From Allorhodoferax sp032337135 (lineage in GTDB: Bacteria; Pseudomonadota; Gammaproteobacteria; Burkholderiales; Burkholderiaceae_C), in contig NZ_JAVXZZ010000007.1 in NCBI RefSeq assembly GCF_032337135.1, positions 56,919 to 120,918 of the forward strand: a stretch of DNA of 64,000 bases. Direction: 5' to 3'. Positions within the stretch are counted from its first letter, which is position 1, and each line of letters begins with the position of its first letter. The notes under the pieces were generated by a model, which was not told the origin of the DNA, ran no database searches, and was given only the letters and a program-made list of their open reading frames with translations. Below, one piece after another: positions 25,438-33,443 of this stretch. The position numbers and the translations under genes were made by a program.

Positions 25438-26487
25438 TCAATCCTCGACAACAGCGGACTCGCCGCGAACGATACGGCGCATGAATTCGAGTTTCATCAG
25501 GAGCTCTTTCATACCTTGCACATCCAACCGTAACGTGTTGTGAGAGTTGTAGTCATCGTCGTGGTTGCTCTGCGTCAACCTACGCTCACCTTGTTCCACG
25601 TACTTGGCGTAGTTCAAATCCCTGCTGTCCATAGGTACACGATAGTAAGCCCCCAGGTCAATAGCGTATGCAAGCTCCTCTCGGCCCAACAACGCCTCAT
25701 ACAGCTTCTCGCCGTGCCGAGTTCCTATTTCAAGTACTGGATGATCAGGGCGCCCCATCATTTCGAGAATCGCCTGAGCCAGCACCCTTACCGTTGCTGC
25801 TGGGGCTTTCTGGACAAAGATGTCTCCGTTTTGGCCATGCATGAATGCGTAGAGGACCAAATCCACAGCATCATCAAGAGTCATCATGAATCTGGTCATG
25901 CCTGGGTCAGTGATGGTGATGGGCTGCCCGGCAAGAACCTGATCCACAAAAAGTGGAATCACCGACCCCCTGGAGGCCATGACGTTCCCATAACGCGTGC
26001 CACAGATGACCGTTGAGGTTCCGTCTAGTCCACGGCTGGCGGCGACCATGACTTTCTCCATCATCGCCTTGCTGATGCCCATCGCATTGATGGGATAAAC
26101 CGCCTTGTCGGTGCTCAGACACACGACGCGCCTCACGCCGGCATCAATGGCGGCACGCAGCACATTGTCAGTACCCAGCACATTGGTCTTGACTGCCTCC
26201 ATGGGATGGAATTCACATGACGGAACTTGCTTGAGCGCGGCAGCGTGAAACACGTAGTCCACACCTCGCATGGCAGTCGTCAGACTTGCCGGATCCCGCA
26301 CATCTCCCAGAAAGAATTTCACCTTGTGATGCGCAAACCGCTTACGCATGTCATCCTGCTTCTTTTCGTCGCGACTGAATACGCGGATTTCTCGGACGTC
26401 GGACGCCAAAAACCGCTTTAGCACCGCACTACCGAAAGAGCCAGTCCCCCCGGTTATCAATACGGTCTTGCCGTCAAAATCTTGCAT
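25438..26487 (-). CDS. fnlA: UDP-GlcNAc 4,6-dehydratase, 5-inverting (CapE/FnlA)
   Basis: 349 residues. NAD fingerprint TVLITGGTGSFGSAVLKRFL (GxxGxxG at 13-19), then FSRDEKKQDDMRKRF, AALKQVPSCEFHPMEAVKTN, LSTDKAVYPINAMGISKAMM (Met instead of Tyr before the catalytic Lys) and GTRYGNVMASRGSVIPLF. These match FnlA/WbjB/CapE closely. The enzyme makes the L-arabino-hexos-4-ulose that is also the PseB product, so it may serve both the FucNAc and the pseudaminic branch here. The start at 26487 is 2 bp after the previous stop. Confidence 0.93.
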   Translation of the reverse strand: MQDFDGKTVLITGGTGSFGSAVLKRFLASDVREIRVFSRDEKKQDDMRKRFAHHKVKFFLGDVRDPASLTTAMRGVDYVFHAAALKQVPSCEFHPMEAVKTNVLGTDNVLRAAIDAGVRRVVCLSTDKAVYPINAMGISKAMMEKVMVAASRGLDGTSTVICGTRYGNVMASRGSVIPLFVDQVLAGQPITITDPGMTRFMMTLDDAVDLVLYAFMHGQNGDIFVQKAPAATVRVLAQAILEMMGRPDHPVLEIGTRHGEKLYEALLGREELAYAIDLGAYYRVPMDSRDLNYAKYVEQGERRLTQSNHDDDYNSHNTLRLDVQGMKELLMKLEFMRRIVRGESAVVED

Positions 26488-26489
26488 GT

Positions 26490-27461
26490 TCAGACTGCCT
26501 TGATGAATTTCTTTAACCATTGCTTTACTTCCTGCGGCACCAGCCACTGCACCAGTCGCTGTGATTTGATCCTGAGGAAAGGTTTGACACCGCCGGAAAA
26601 CCCCGGTCGTATTGAACGCACTTCACTCAATATGCCGATCAGAGACTGTTCATACGCGCGATAAACTGTCTCTGGCTCTCGGCCCATGGCTCGGTAAGCG
26701 GCTGAAAGACGGTCAAAGCTACCATCCGACAAGAGCTGAAACTGGTGAAAGTGGTAAAAAATCAAGGGCTCGCCATCCACGAATATTTTCTTGTGGTTAT
26801 CTTCCGCAAAACTGTATTGCGCATAATTCCACGGAGCCAACCCAGCCCCCACGTGTTGGATGACATGAACGCCGTCGAAACTAGCGGGCCACTGATCGAG
26901 ATATTTCTGGTCACCCATTCGATCGCCTTCCAAGCGATGAAAGCACCACTCAATGCACTGCTCACGCCAGCGAGCAAGGCAAGCCATTCCGTGAGCATCT
27001 CGACGAAAACCTACCCATTCCACGCAGAACCGACCGTTCACCTCTAGGTGCTTGAGCGCAGGCGGAAAGCGATGCTCAATGATGACGATCGAAGCATCTC
27101 CGATCTCGTCGAACAACGGCTGCAACGGCGAATAAAACAACAGATCAGCGTCGAGGTAGGTAATGGCATCGATTTCCGGGTTGTGCTGCAGCACATACCA
27201 GGGCAAGCAGGGTGACAGGGTCCAGCAGTATTCCGCCACGCTGCGGTCGGGCTTTACCGCCAACAGTGCCTGATCTTCGACCTCCGGCAGCGACAGGCAC
27301 GTCACATGCGCAAGACCTAGCTGCTCCAGAATCTCGCGCGTCTGCCCGTCCATACACAGCACATGTACGTATGCATCGGGGCAGTGCTGCTTCAGGGTGC
27401 GTAGCATCGCCACGCCCTTGAGCAGGTAGTTGCTATCAAACAGGGTACAGAAATGGCGCAT
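26490..27461 (-). CDS. Putative GT-A glycosyltransferase (GT8-like)
   Basis: 323 residues. The N-terminus FCTLFDSNYLLKGVAMLRTL is typical of GT8-like enzymes that bind UDP-sugars. A clear DxD motif lies in AITYLDADLLFYSPLQPLFDEI. Acceptor-side features include YLDQWPASFDGVHVIQHVGAGLAPWN and FHFHQFQLLSDGSF-type aromatic segments. There is no signal peptide or membrane helix; the basic C-terminus (QWLVPQEVKQWLKKFIKAV) may contact the membrane. Donor and acceptor are unknown. It is embedded between a methyltransferase and fnlA with 2-bp spacers. Confidence 0.75.
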   Translation of the reverse strand: MRHFCTLFDSNYLLKGVAMLRTLKQHCPDAYVHVLCMDGQTREILEQLGLAHVTCLSLPEVEDQALLAVKPDRSVAEYCWTLSPCLPWYVLQHNPEIDAITYLDADLLFYSPLQPLFDEIGDASIVIIEHRFPPALKHLEVNGRFCVEWVGFRRDAHGMACLARWREQCIEWCFHRLEGDRMGDQKYLDQWPASFDGVHVIQHVGAGLAPWNYAQYSFAEDNHKKIFVDGEPLIFYHFHQFQLLSDGSFDRLSAAYRAMGREPETVYRAYEQSLIGILSEVRSIRPGFSGGVKPFLRIKSQRLVQWLVPQEVKQWLKKFIKAV

Positions 27462-27463
27462 GT

Positions 27464-28267
27464 TCAGGCGGCGTTCTTGCGGCAGACGTAAGTCCGGGTG
27501 GCACAGCCAGCTCCATGACTCACGGTTTCGTCCAGCGTGTAGGTGGCCAGCAGATCCAGCCCGCTGTCAGCCAGCAACTGCAGGAACTGCGGTTCGTTGA
27601 AGTGGATCTCGACCGTTTCCACACCATAGGCTTTCTTGCGGTAATACTTGTTCGGCTGACCCAGCACCACGGGTGTACGATGGAAGATCGCGTAGCGGCT
27701 GGCGACCCGGGCGGTCTCGGCCACGGCGGCCTGGTACTCCGGGATGTGAAGCAGACAGCAGCCTGAGATCACGGCATCGTAAGCATTGTCCGCGTATCTG
27801 AGCGAGGTCGCGTCCTGCACATCAAAATGCAGCTCAGGATAACGCTGCCGAGCCAACGCAACAAAGGCCTCTGAGTAGTCGCAACCAGCGTAGTCCACAT
27901 TCAGCCCGGCGATCTTGAAGACCTCTGAGTAGTAGCCACTGGAGCAGCCCACTTCCAGCACACGCATTCTTCCTGCGCTACCCTGCAAACCGCGCAGGCT
28001 CTTGACCATGACGTCGAACACGGCGATCGCCGCTCCGTGGCGGTACTCAGCTAGCTGCCGATCCACCAGCTCACGCTGCCTGACAGGCAGATCATCGTCT
28101 TTCCAGGCGGTGCGCAAGCGAACGGATTCGCGGCCTACCTCATCCCCGGCCATCTCCACGTAGTGGGTCGACACGCCTCGCCCCGGCATCACCAGGTGCA
28201 AGCAACGCTTGAGCAGGCTCTTCAGACGCGGGAAGCGGTTGAGCAGCACACGCAATTGAGCCTTCAT
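27464..28267 (-). CDS. Class I SAM-dependent methyltransferase
   Basis: 267 residues. The SAM-binding motif I is RVLEVGCSSGYYSEVFKIAG (about 105-124). Acidic motif II follows as CDYSEAFVALARQRYP, then DAVISGCCLLHIPEYQAAVAE as motif IV. It resembles free-standing Methyltransf_11/25 enzymes in glycan loci, which methylate sugars or cap chains. The start overlaps the upstream glycosyltransferase stop by ATGA, indicating coupling. The acceptor is unknown. Confidence 0.82.
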   Translation of the reverse strand: MKAQLRVLLNRFPRLKSLLKRCLHLVMPGRGVSTHYVEMAGDEVGRESVRLRTAWKDDDLPVRQRELVDRQLAEYRHGAAIAVFDVMVKSLRGLQGSAGRMRVLEVGCSSGYYSEVFKIAGLNVDYAGCDYSEAFVALARQRYPELHFDVQDATSLRYADNAYDAVISGCCLLHIPEYQAAVAETARVASRYAIFHRTPVVLGQPNKYYRKKAYGVETVEIHFNEPQFLQLLADSGLDLLATYTLDETVSHGAGCATRTYVCRKNAA

Positions 28268-29400
28268 CGAACACCTCCCGCCAGATAGCGCTCCAGCACC
28301 CGGACCAGTTCCTCCATGCGCCACTGGTAGGTATGCTCGCGCAGCGTACGGGCCTGACCAGCCCGGGCAATGGCGCGCGCCTCATCGGGATGGGCAATGT
28401 AGTAACGAATCAGCTCGGCCGCCTCTTCCGGGCTGGAGTAGGCTACCACCTCCTTGCCCACTTCGAACAACTCACCCAAGTTGTCCTTGCGGTCGGTAAT
28501 CAACAGCGCCCCAACACCAGTGGCCTCGTATAGGCGCATGTTGTTGGCGTTGTTTTCGGCCACGTTGATGTGGCGATTCAGCGTGACCCGGCTGCGCGCC
28601 AGCGCGCGGTACATGTCCAGGCCCCACACTTCGCCGTGATGGCGGGCCACAATGGGAGAGGACCGGCTCAGGCTGTCCGCGCCATAGCCAAAGAACTCGA
28701 TTGGCGTGCTGCCCGCTAGGTATTCCAGCATGGGCAGCGCCTTGCCGTGGTGGCGGCTGATGCCGCCCACGAAGCTCGCGTCGATGTCCTTTTCCACGCT
28801 CCCCAGCAGCTCCAGCACGCGCGTGTCGAAGCCGATGCGGAAGTATTCCGACGCCACCCCCATGGCCCGCAAGCGAGGCACGAAGTGGGGAAAGGACGTC
28901 ATGATCAGGTCATAGCCCTTCAGATACGCCTCCGGCGGCATCGGGCTGGCAATCTGGCCGACGATAAGCTTCACGTACGGTCGAACCTCGGCCAGCTTCT
29001 GGGGCGTGAGAAACCACAGGTCTTGGCAGTACAACACATCAGGTCGAGTCGCCTTGATTTGCTCCACCGCAATCTCCACCAACCCCGGCAACGCCGACAA
29101 CCAGGGCCCGAGCACCGGCAGTCGCAACAGGCGCTGCGGCAGCTTCAGGGCCAGCGGGCTGTAGCGCACGCCCTGTTCCTGCGCCCAGGTTTTCTGCAGG
29201 GGCGTGCAGTTGACGATCAGGTCCTGGGCATCGTGCCCCATGGCCTGCAAGTGGCGCGAGTAGAAATCGGAGGTGCCAAACACCTGTTCAAGCAGTTTTT
29301 GTCGCTGGTTCGTATAGGCCTCGCCGGCCAGCGCGGGGTGCACATCATAGTGGGCCGCCAAGAAGCGGGGGTAGTAGGTATCGAGTAGGGCGATGCGCAT
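28264..29400 (-). CDS. Glycosyltransferase, CgeB/GT1-like
   Basis: 378 residues in a GT-B layout. The N-terminal half has IALLDTYYPRFL, PDVLYCQDLWFLTP and LIVGQIASPMP. The C-terminal half has DASFVGGISRHHGKAL, SRVTLNRHINVAENNANNMRLYE and ATGVGALLITDRKDNLGELF. The last two blocks are characteristic of the CgeB-type Glyco_trans_1_2 domain, where an RLYE-[AT]xGxGALLITD element binds the nucleotide. The specificity is unknown. It follows the ABC exporter by 7 bp. Confidence 0.8.
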   Translation of the reverse strand: MRIALLDTYYPRFLAAHYDVHPALAGEAYTNQRQKLLEQVFGTSDFYSRHLQAMGHDAQDLIVNCTPLQKTWAQEQGVRYSPLALKLPQRLLRLPVLGPWLSALPGLVEIAVEQIKATRPDVLYCQDLWFLTPQKLAEVRPYVKLIVGQIASPMPPEAYLKGYDLIMTSFPHFVPRLRAMGVASEYFRIGFDTRVLELLGSVEKDIDASFVGGISRHHGKALPMLEYLAGSTPIEFFGYGADSLSRSSPIVARHHGEVWGLDMYRALARSRVTLNRHINVAENNANNMRLYEATGVGALLITDRKDNLGELFEVGKEVVAYSSPEEAAELIRYYIAHPDEARAIARAGQARTLREHTYQWRMEELVRVLERYLAGGVR

Positions 29401-29407
29401 GTAGGTA

Positions 29408-31138
29408 TCAATCCGCCTGGCCTGCTGCCGCAGCCGCTTCTGCTTCCGTCCGTGGCGAGCCTATGGGCAGCACTTCGTCAGCCAAGGCTGCGATCTCCGG
29501 ATCGTGGGTGATGAAAATGATGATGCCGTCGCGCATGCGGGCACGCAGCTTGGCCACCACCTCAACACGCGTATCCGGATCGAGTGCGCTCGTCGCCTCA
29601 TCGAGGATCAGAACGTCGGGCTGGCGTATCAAGGCGCGCGCAATACCCAGGCGCTGGCGCTGGCCGCCGGAGAAGTTCTCTCCCAGATAGGTCAGGCGGG
29701 TATTCAGCCCTTGCTCCAGCAAACGGACCATGCCTTCGAGGTTCACGGTTTCCAATGCGGCATAGATCGCATCGTCGCTCGCTTGAGCGCCCAATAGCAG
29801 GTTGTCCTTAACCGTGGTAGAAAAAATCTTGGGCTGTTGCTCCACCAGCATGAAACGCGCGCGTGCCGCGTGCAGCGGCAGGCCGCCCTCGTTGACAGTC
29901 ACCGCGCCACTGTCGGGCACGCTCAAACCCAACAAGATATCTGCCAGGGTGGACTTGCCGGCCCCCGAGGGGCCAACGACGGCGTAGGTATGCCCCGCCT
30001 CGAAGTGAAAGCTCACGTTATCGAGCACACGCCCGCGATCGCCATAACTGAACGACACCCGGTGCAGGTTCATGGCGCGCACCGGCACCGCCGCTACGAC
30101 TTCCGTTACACGCGGCTCCTCCCTCGCCAACTCAACCAGCGCGCCAATGTCCTTGACAGCGCGGATGTCCGTCAGGAGCTGCGAGCCGGCCGCCACCATC
30201 TGCCCAAGTGAGGCAAACACCCGGATGATGATGATGGTCCCGGCGAACAGGGCCGCGTCCGTCATGCCCACTGAGGCGCCAGGCCGCAAGACAATAGCTG
30301 CCAGTAGCAACAGCACTATGGCCGGAAAGGCCTTAACCCCCGTTTTGATGGCGTCCAGTTCGACCAGCATGCGGATATAGGCGTGAATCTGCGCGGCGTA
30401 GGTGGACATTACGAACCGTTCGCCATGCAGCGAACGGATGGAGCGCAGGCTGTTCAGCGCCTCCACGAAGGTCGTACCGAGTTCCCGAGACAGATTGACC
30501 GCACGATTGTTCACGCGTACCACGCGCCGCAGCAGGAAGGCGATCACGGCTAGGCTGGCCACCAGGAACAGCACGACACCCGCGAACACCTGCGGGGAAA
30601 ACTGGTACAGCACCACCATACCGACCAATGCGGTAGAAAAACCAACCGCTGTCTGCAGTAGGCTGCTGACGATGGTGCCGCTCTTAAACGTGTCGTCTCC
30701 CGCCATGGTGATGTAGTGCCCCACCGAGCGCGTGTATACCCGCCCCATGGGCTCCAGCAGCAGGATGTGGCCAAAGACCTTGCCACTCAACGTCTCATGC
30801 ACCCGCTTGCCCAGCCAAGTTGTCAGCACGGCAAGAAAATAGCCCAAGAGCAACCGGACCATCATGACAATGAAGAACAGCCACAACCAGGTTCTGGAAA
30901 CCGCTTCCAGCCCCAGTTGCGCGGCAACTTTGCTCCAGACCTGTGTGACCGGTGAATTGGCGGCCGTCTGCCCCGGCGCCATGGGAATCATCAAACTAGT
31001 GGCCAGGTATTCCAGCACCAGCACCAGCAGGGTCAGTGCTGCCACGGCATAAAAGGCACGAAAATTCCTCGCCACAAAGACGGTATAGCGAACGATCTGC
31101 CCCGCGATTGCGGCGATCGAAGCAAGGACGTAGTCCAT
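29408..31138 (-). CDS. ABC exporter half-transporter, MsbA/PglK-like
   Basis: A 576-residue fused permease-ATPase. The N-terminal ~330 residues carry about six membrane helices (VAALTLLVLVLEYLATSLMI, WLWLFFIVMMVRLLLGYFLA, etc.). The ATPase has Walker A GPSGAGKST (389-397), signature FSGGQRQR (489-496), Walker B VLILDEATSALD (from 509) and the switch His in FITHDPE. This architecture fits lipid flippases such as MsbA or the lipid-oligosaccharide flippase PglK. It is the only exporter in the glycan locus, so export of lipid-linked glycan is a reasonable inference. The ATG at 31138 shares one base with the upstream stop (TGATG). Confidence 0.85.
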   Translation of the reverse strand: MDYVLASIAAIAGQIVRYTVFVARNFRAFYAVAALTLLVLVLEYLATSLMIPMAPGQTAANSPVTQVWSKVAAQLGLEAVSRTWLWLFFIVMMVRLLLGYFLAVLTTWLGKRVHETLSGKVFGHILLLEPMGRVYTRSVGHYITMAGDDTFKSGTIVSSLLQTAVGFSTALVGMVVLYQFSPQVFAGVVLFLVASLAVIAFLLRRVVRVNNRAVNLSRELGTTFVEALNSLRSIRSLHGERFVMSTYAAQIHAYIRMLVELDAIKTGVKAFPAIVLLLLAAIVLRPGASVGMTDAALFAGTIIIIRVFASLGQMVAAGSQLLTDIRAVKDIGALVELAREEPRVTEVVAAVPVRAMNLHRVSFSYGDRGRVLDNVSFHFEAGHTYAVVGPSGAGKSTLADILLGLSVPDSGAVTVNEGGLPLHAARARFMLVEQQPKIFSTTVKDNLLLGAQASDDAIYAALETVNLEGMVRLLEQGLNTRLTYLGENFSGGQRQRLGIARALIRQPDVLILDEATSALDPDTRVEVVAKLRARMRDGIIIFITHDPEIAALADEVLPIGSPRTEAEAAAAAGQAD

Positions 31139-32079
31139 CAGACTGCTGCTTTGAGGATAGCCACCAGTGCGTCCACGCTGCAACCCTGTATGCTCAGGAA
31201 ACTCACAACCTCTGCATCATGCTCCAGCAACGACATGGCTTCTTCGTAAAACAGGTTGGTCAGGTAGAACGCCAGCAGGCTGACGCGGTACTCCACCGCC
31301 AACGTGGCGGCCACGTCCGGGCGCAGCGCAAACACAGCATCGCACTCATTGAGATAGGTGTTGCGGCCGGATCGCACACGCCCGGAACGCGCCACTGCAG
31401 CAATCGGCTTGATGTGCAGCAATTCAAAACCCTGCTGCTCCATGTATTCACAGGCTTGCCAGAACTTTCCCGAGCCCTTCATCACCGGCTGTGCCAGAAG
31501 GGTGGATTCCATCTCGATACCGACGATGCGCCTCTCATCAAACAAAGGCTGCGCACCCTGAAGGATGGACAGCTCCGTACCCTGCGTATCGAGTTTGACG
31601 AAGACCGGCGCGGTGGCTGACAGCCCCGCCAGCGCCTGTACCAGGGTGAGGGTCTCGATCCTGCGTTCGGTCACCGGAAAAAAATAGCCCAGGCTGGACA
31701 CACGGTGCTTCATGGACGGTGTTATTTCCGGCGGCAGGAGACTGGAACCGGTGTCCACATTCGTCACGTACAGGGTTTGCGTGCCGCCTTCGCGGCTCAG
31801 GCCGGTGGTGCAAGCCGCCACTTGGCAGGGCCAACGCCAGGACTTGACGTAGCCGATGTTGGCTTCGTTCGGCTCCACGGCCAGCCATTGCGTTCTGGGT
31901 GCGTTCAGAAACGCCAGCCATTTACCATGGGGGTAATAAGAAGCGCCGACGTCCACGCAAATCGATATCGGCAGGTAGGGGCTCAGCAGTATGGAAACAC
32001 GCCAGGGCAGGGTGCGCTGGCGCAAGAAATTCTTCGCTGACTGCGGGATCAGACGGCGCGCGGCCAGGCCCAGACTCAT
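31138..32079 (-). CDS. FkbM family methyltransferase
   Basis: 313 residues. The SAM-binding region starts at ICVDVGASYYPHGKWLAFL, followed by WLAVEPNEANIGYV. The FkbM hallmark VFVKLDTQGTELSILQGA lies at about 160-177, then IVGIEMESTLLAQP. FkbM proteins O-methylate sugars or polyketides. Methylation of the surface glycan is likely from context; the acceptor is unknown. It is 4 bp overlapped with the PhyH-like gene upstream. Confidence 0.85.
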   Translation of the reverse strand: MSLGLAARRLIPQSAKNFLRQRTLPWRVSILLSPYLPISICVDVGASYYPHGKWLAFLNAPRTQWLAVEPNEANIGYVKSWRWPCQVAACTTGLSREGGTQTLYVTNVDTGSSLLPPEITPSMKHRVSSLGYFFPVTERRIETLTLVQALAGLSATAPVFVKLDTQGTELSILQGAQPLFDERRIVGIEMESTLLAQPVMKGSGKFWQACEYMEQQGFELLHIKPIAAVARSGRVRSGRNTYLNECDAVFALRPDVAATLAVEYRVSLLAFYLTNLFYEEAMSLLEHDAEVVSFLSIQGCSVDALVAILKAAV

Positions 32080-33314
32080 GACAACATCCTTTTCACCTTG
32101 CCCATGGCACGCTCCGTATACGTCAGATCCGAAAAAATCACCTGCAGCGCTAGGCGCTCGCCTTCCTGCATCAGCCCACCGCGGTGCAGCAGACGAGCAC
32201 CGTCGAACGCAATAAAGGTTCCGGCAGGCCCGATCATCCTGCGCTCACTGGCGGCCAACTGGCTTTCCAGTTCGCTGCCGGGCAGTACGTCCCAGCCCAT
32301 GTGCGAATTGAAGCGCAGGCACTCAGGAAGGCGCATGAAATGCCGCCTGAAGTTCTCCGAATTTACTGATTGGTGGTACTGTTTAGCGTAGTAGTCCTTT
32401 AGCGGCGAATCAGCACGGTTGCCAACTATGCCCACTACCCGGCCTATCATTTCCTGCAACGGGTTCAATTGCATGGCCTCGTAGGCGCCTGGGTAGCACC
32501 CCGTTGGACCATTTCGCTCCGTCACATCGGAGAGATAGACGATGGACTTGGGGCAGGAAATGGTTTCGTCCAGGTGAGCATAAAGCGTCCGGGGCGGGCG
32601 CTCCAGGCCCGTGATGGCGTTTTTCCACCAGGTGGCCTGCGGCACACTCAGCTCCAGCGACACGCCAATCACGCTGGTCTTGCGCCCCGTGTAGGCGCTG
32701 ACCGTATCCAGCACCCCCAACGCCTTGAACTCGCGATTCAACACGCCGCGGATGGCACGAACCGTTCTTCCTGTATTGACAGACAGGTCTTCGCGCTTCA
32801 ATCGTCCGGAGGTGGCATTGGTGCGGAACTGACCCATTTCCTTCATAGCCAGGCCGCGCAGTTCTTCCACTGCGCTGCCCGGGAGTCGACCAAAGAAGTG
32901 CCGGTAGGCCTGCATGTGTATGGCGGCTTGTCGCGTGGATTCATGCTCCAAACTCACGGAATGTAGGCAGGGCTGCCTTGCGTACCAAACCAGTTCCTCC
33001 TCAAGCAATCTGACACATTCGCCCTGAAGTTCAGTGAGGAAAGATTTTTCTGGTTCCTCTTTAGCCTGCGCCAACATGTGCGAAAAAATCCCCGCCAAGG
33101 AATGCCGACACTCCCTCCTCAACGCTGTGAGGCTATTGCCATTGAGCGAGGCTCCTATTTGCCGCACAGCCGCGTAGGTTGCATTGAAAGTCGCCAACTG
33201 ATCATCTGGCACGCTCCAGCTTGGGACATGAAACCCGAAAGCTGGGTGGTCCCGGTAGCCGATCTCCATCAAAGGTTTCAACACTTGCATTTTGACCAGT
33301 TCCTTGTCGGCCAT
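32076..33314 (-). CDS. Putative Fe(II)/2-oxoglutarate dioxygenase, PhyH-like
   Basis: 412 residues. The first ~200 residues are helical and not recognised. The C-terminal part resembles the phytanoyl-CoA dioxygenase fold: an HxD motif in LYAHLDETISCPKSIVYLSDV, the typical NGPTGCYPGA turn, and a distal His/Arg region AFDGARLLHRGGLMQEGERLALQVIF. Together these provide the 2-His-1-Asp iron site and the 2-oxoglutarate Arg. In this locus it may hydroxylate or desaturate a sugar or its acyl group. No direct characterised match is known to me, so the function is inferred from fold motifs only. Confidence 0.65.
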   Translation of the reverse strand: MADKELVKMQVLKPLMEIGYRDHPAFGFHVPSWSVPDDQLATFNATYAAVRQIGASLNGNSLTALRRECRHSLAGIFSHMLAQAKEEPEKSFLTELQGECVRLLEEELVWYARQPCLHSVSLEHESTRQAAIHMQAYRHFFGRLPGSAVEELRGLAMKEMGQFRTNATSGRLKREDLSVNTGRTVRAIRGVLNREFKALGVLDTVSAYTGRKTSVIGVSLELSVPQATWWKNAITGLERPPRTLYAHLDETISCPKSIVYLSDVTERNGPTGCYPGAYEAMQLNPLQEMIGRVVGIVGNRADSPLKDYYAKQYHQSVNSENFRRHFMRLPECLRFNSHMGWDVLPGSELESQLAASERRMIGPAGTFIAFDGARLLHRGGLMQEGERLALQVIFSDLTYTERAMGKVKRMLS

Positions 33315-33443
33315 TTATTCGAATGCAACAGCCCGTAATACATGTCCAGCACCACCATCAGATATCGCCACAAGCCTTTAGAAAACGCATCCGCCAGGAT
33401 CCGCCCGACGCAAATAAGTATTATTCCCCAGATCAAGTCACAC

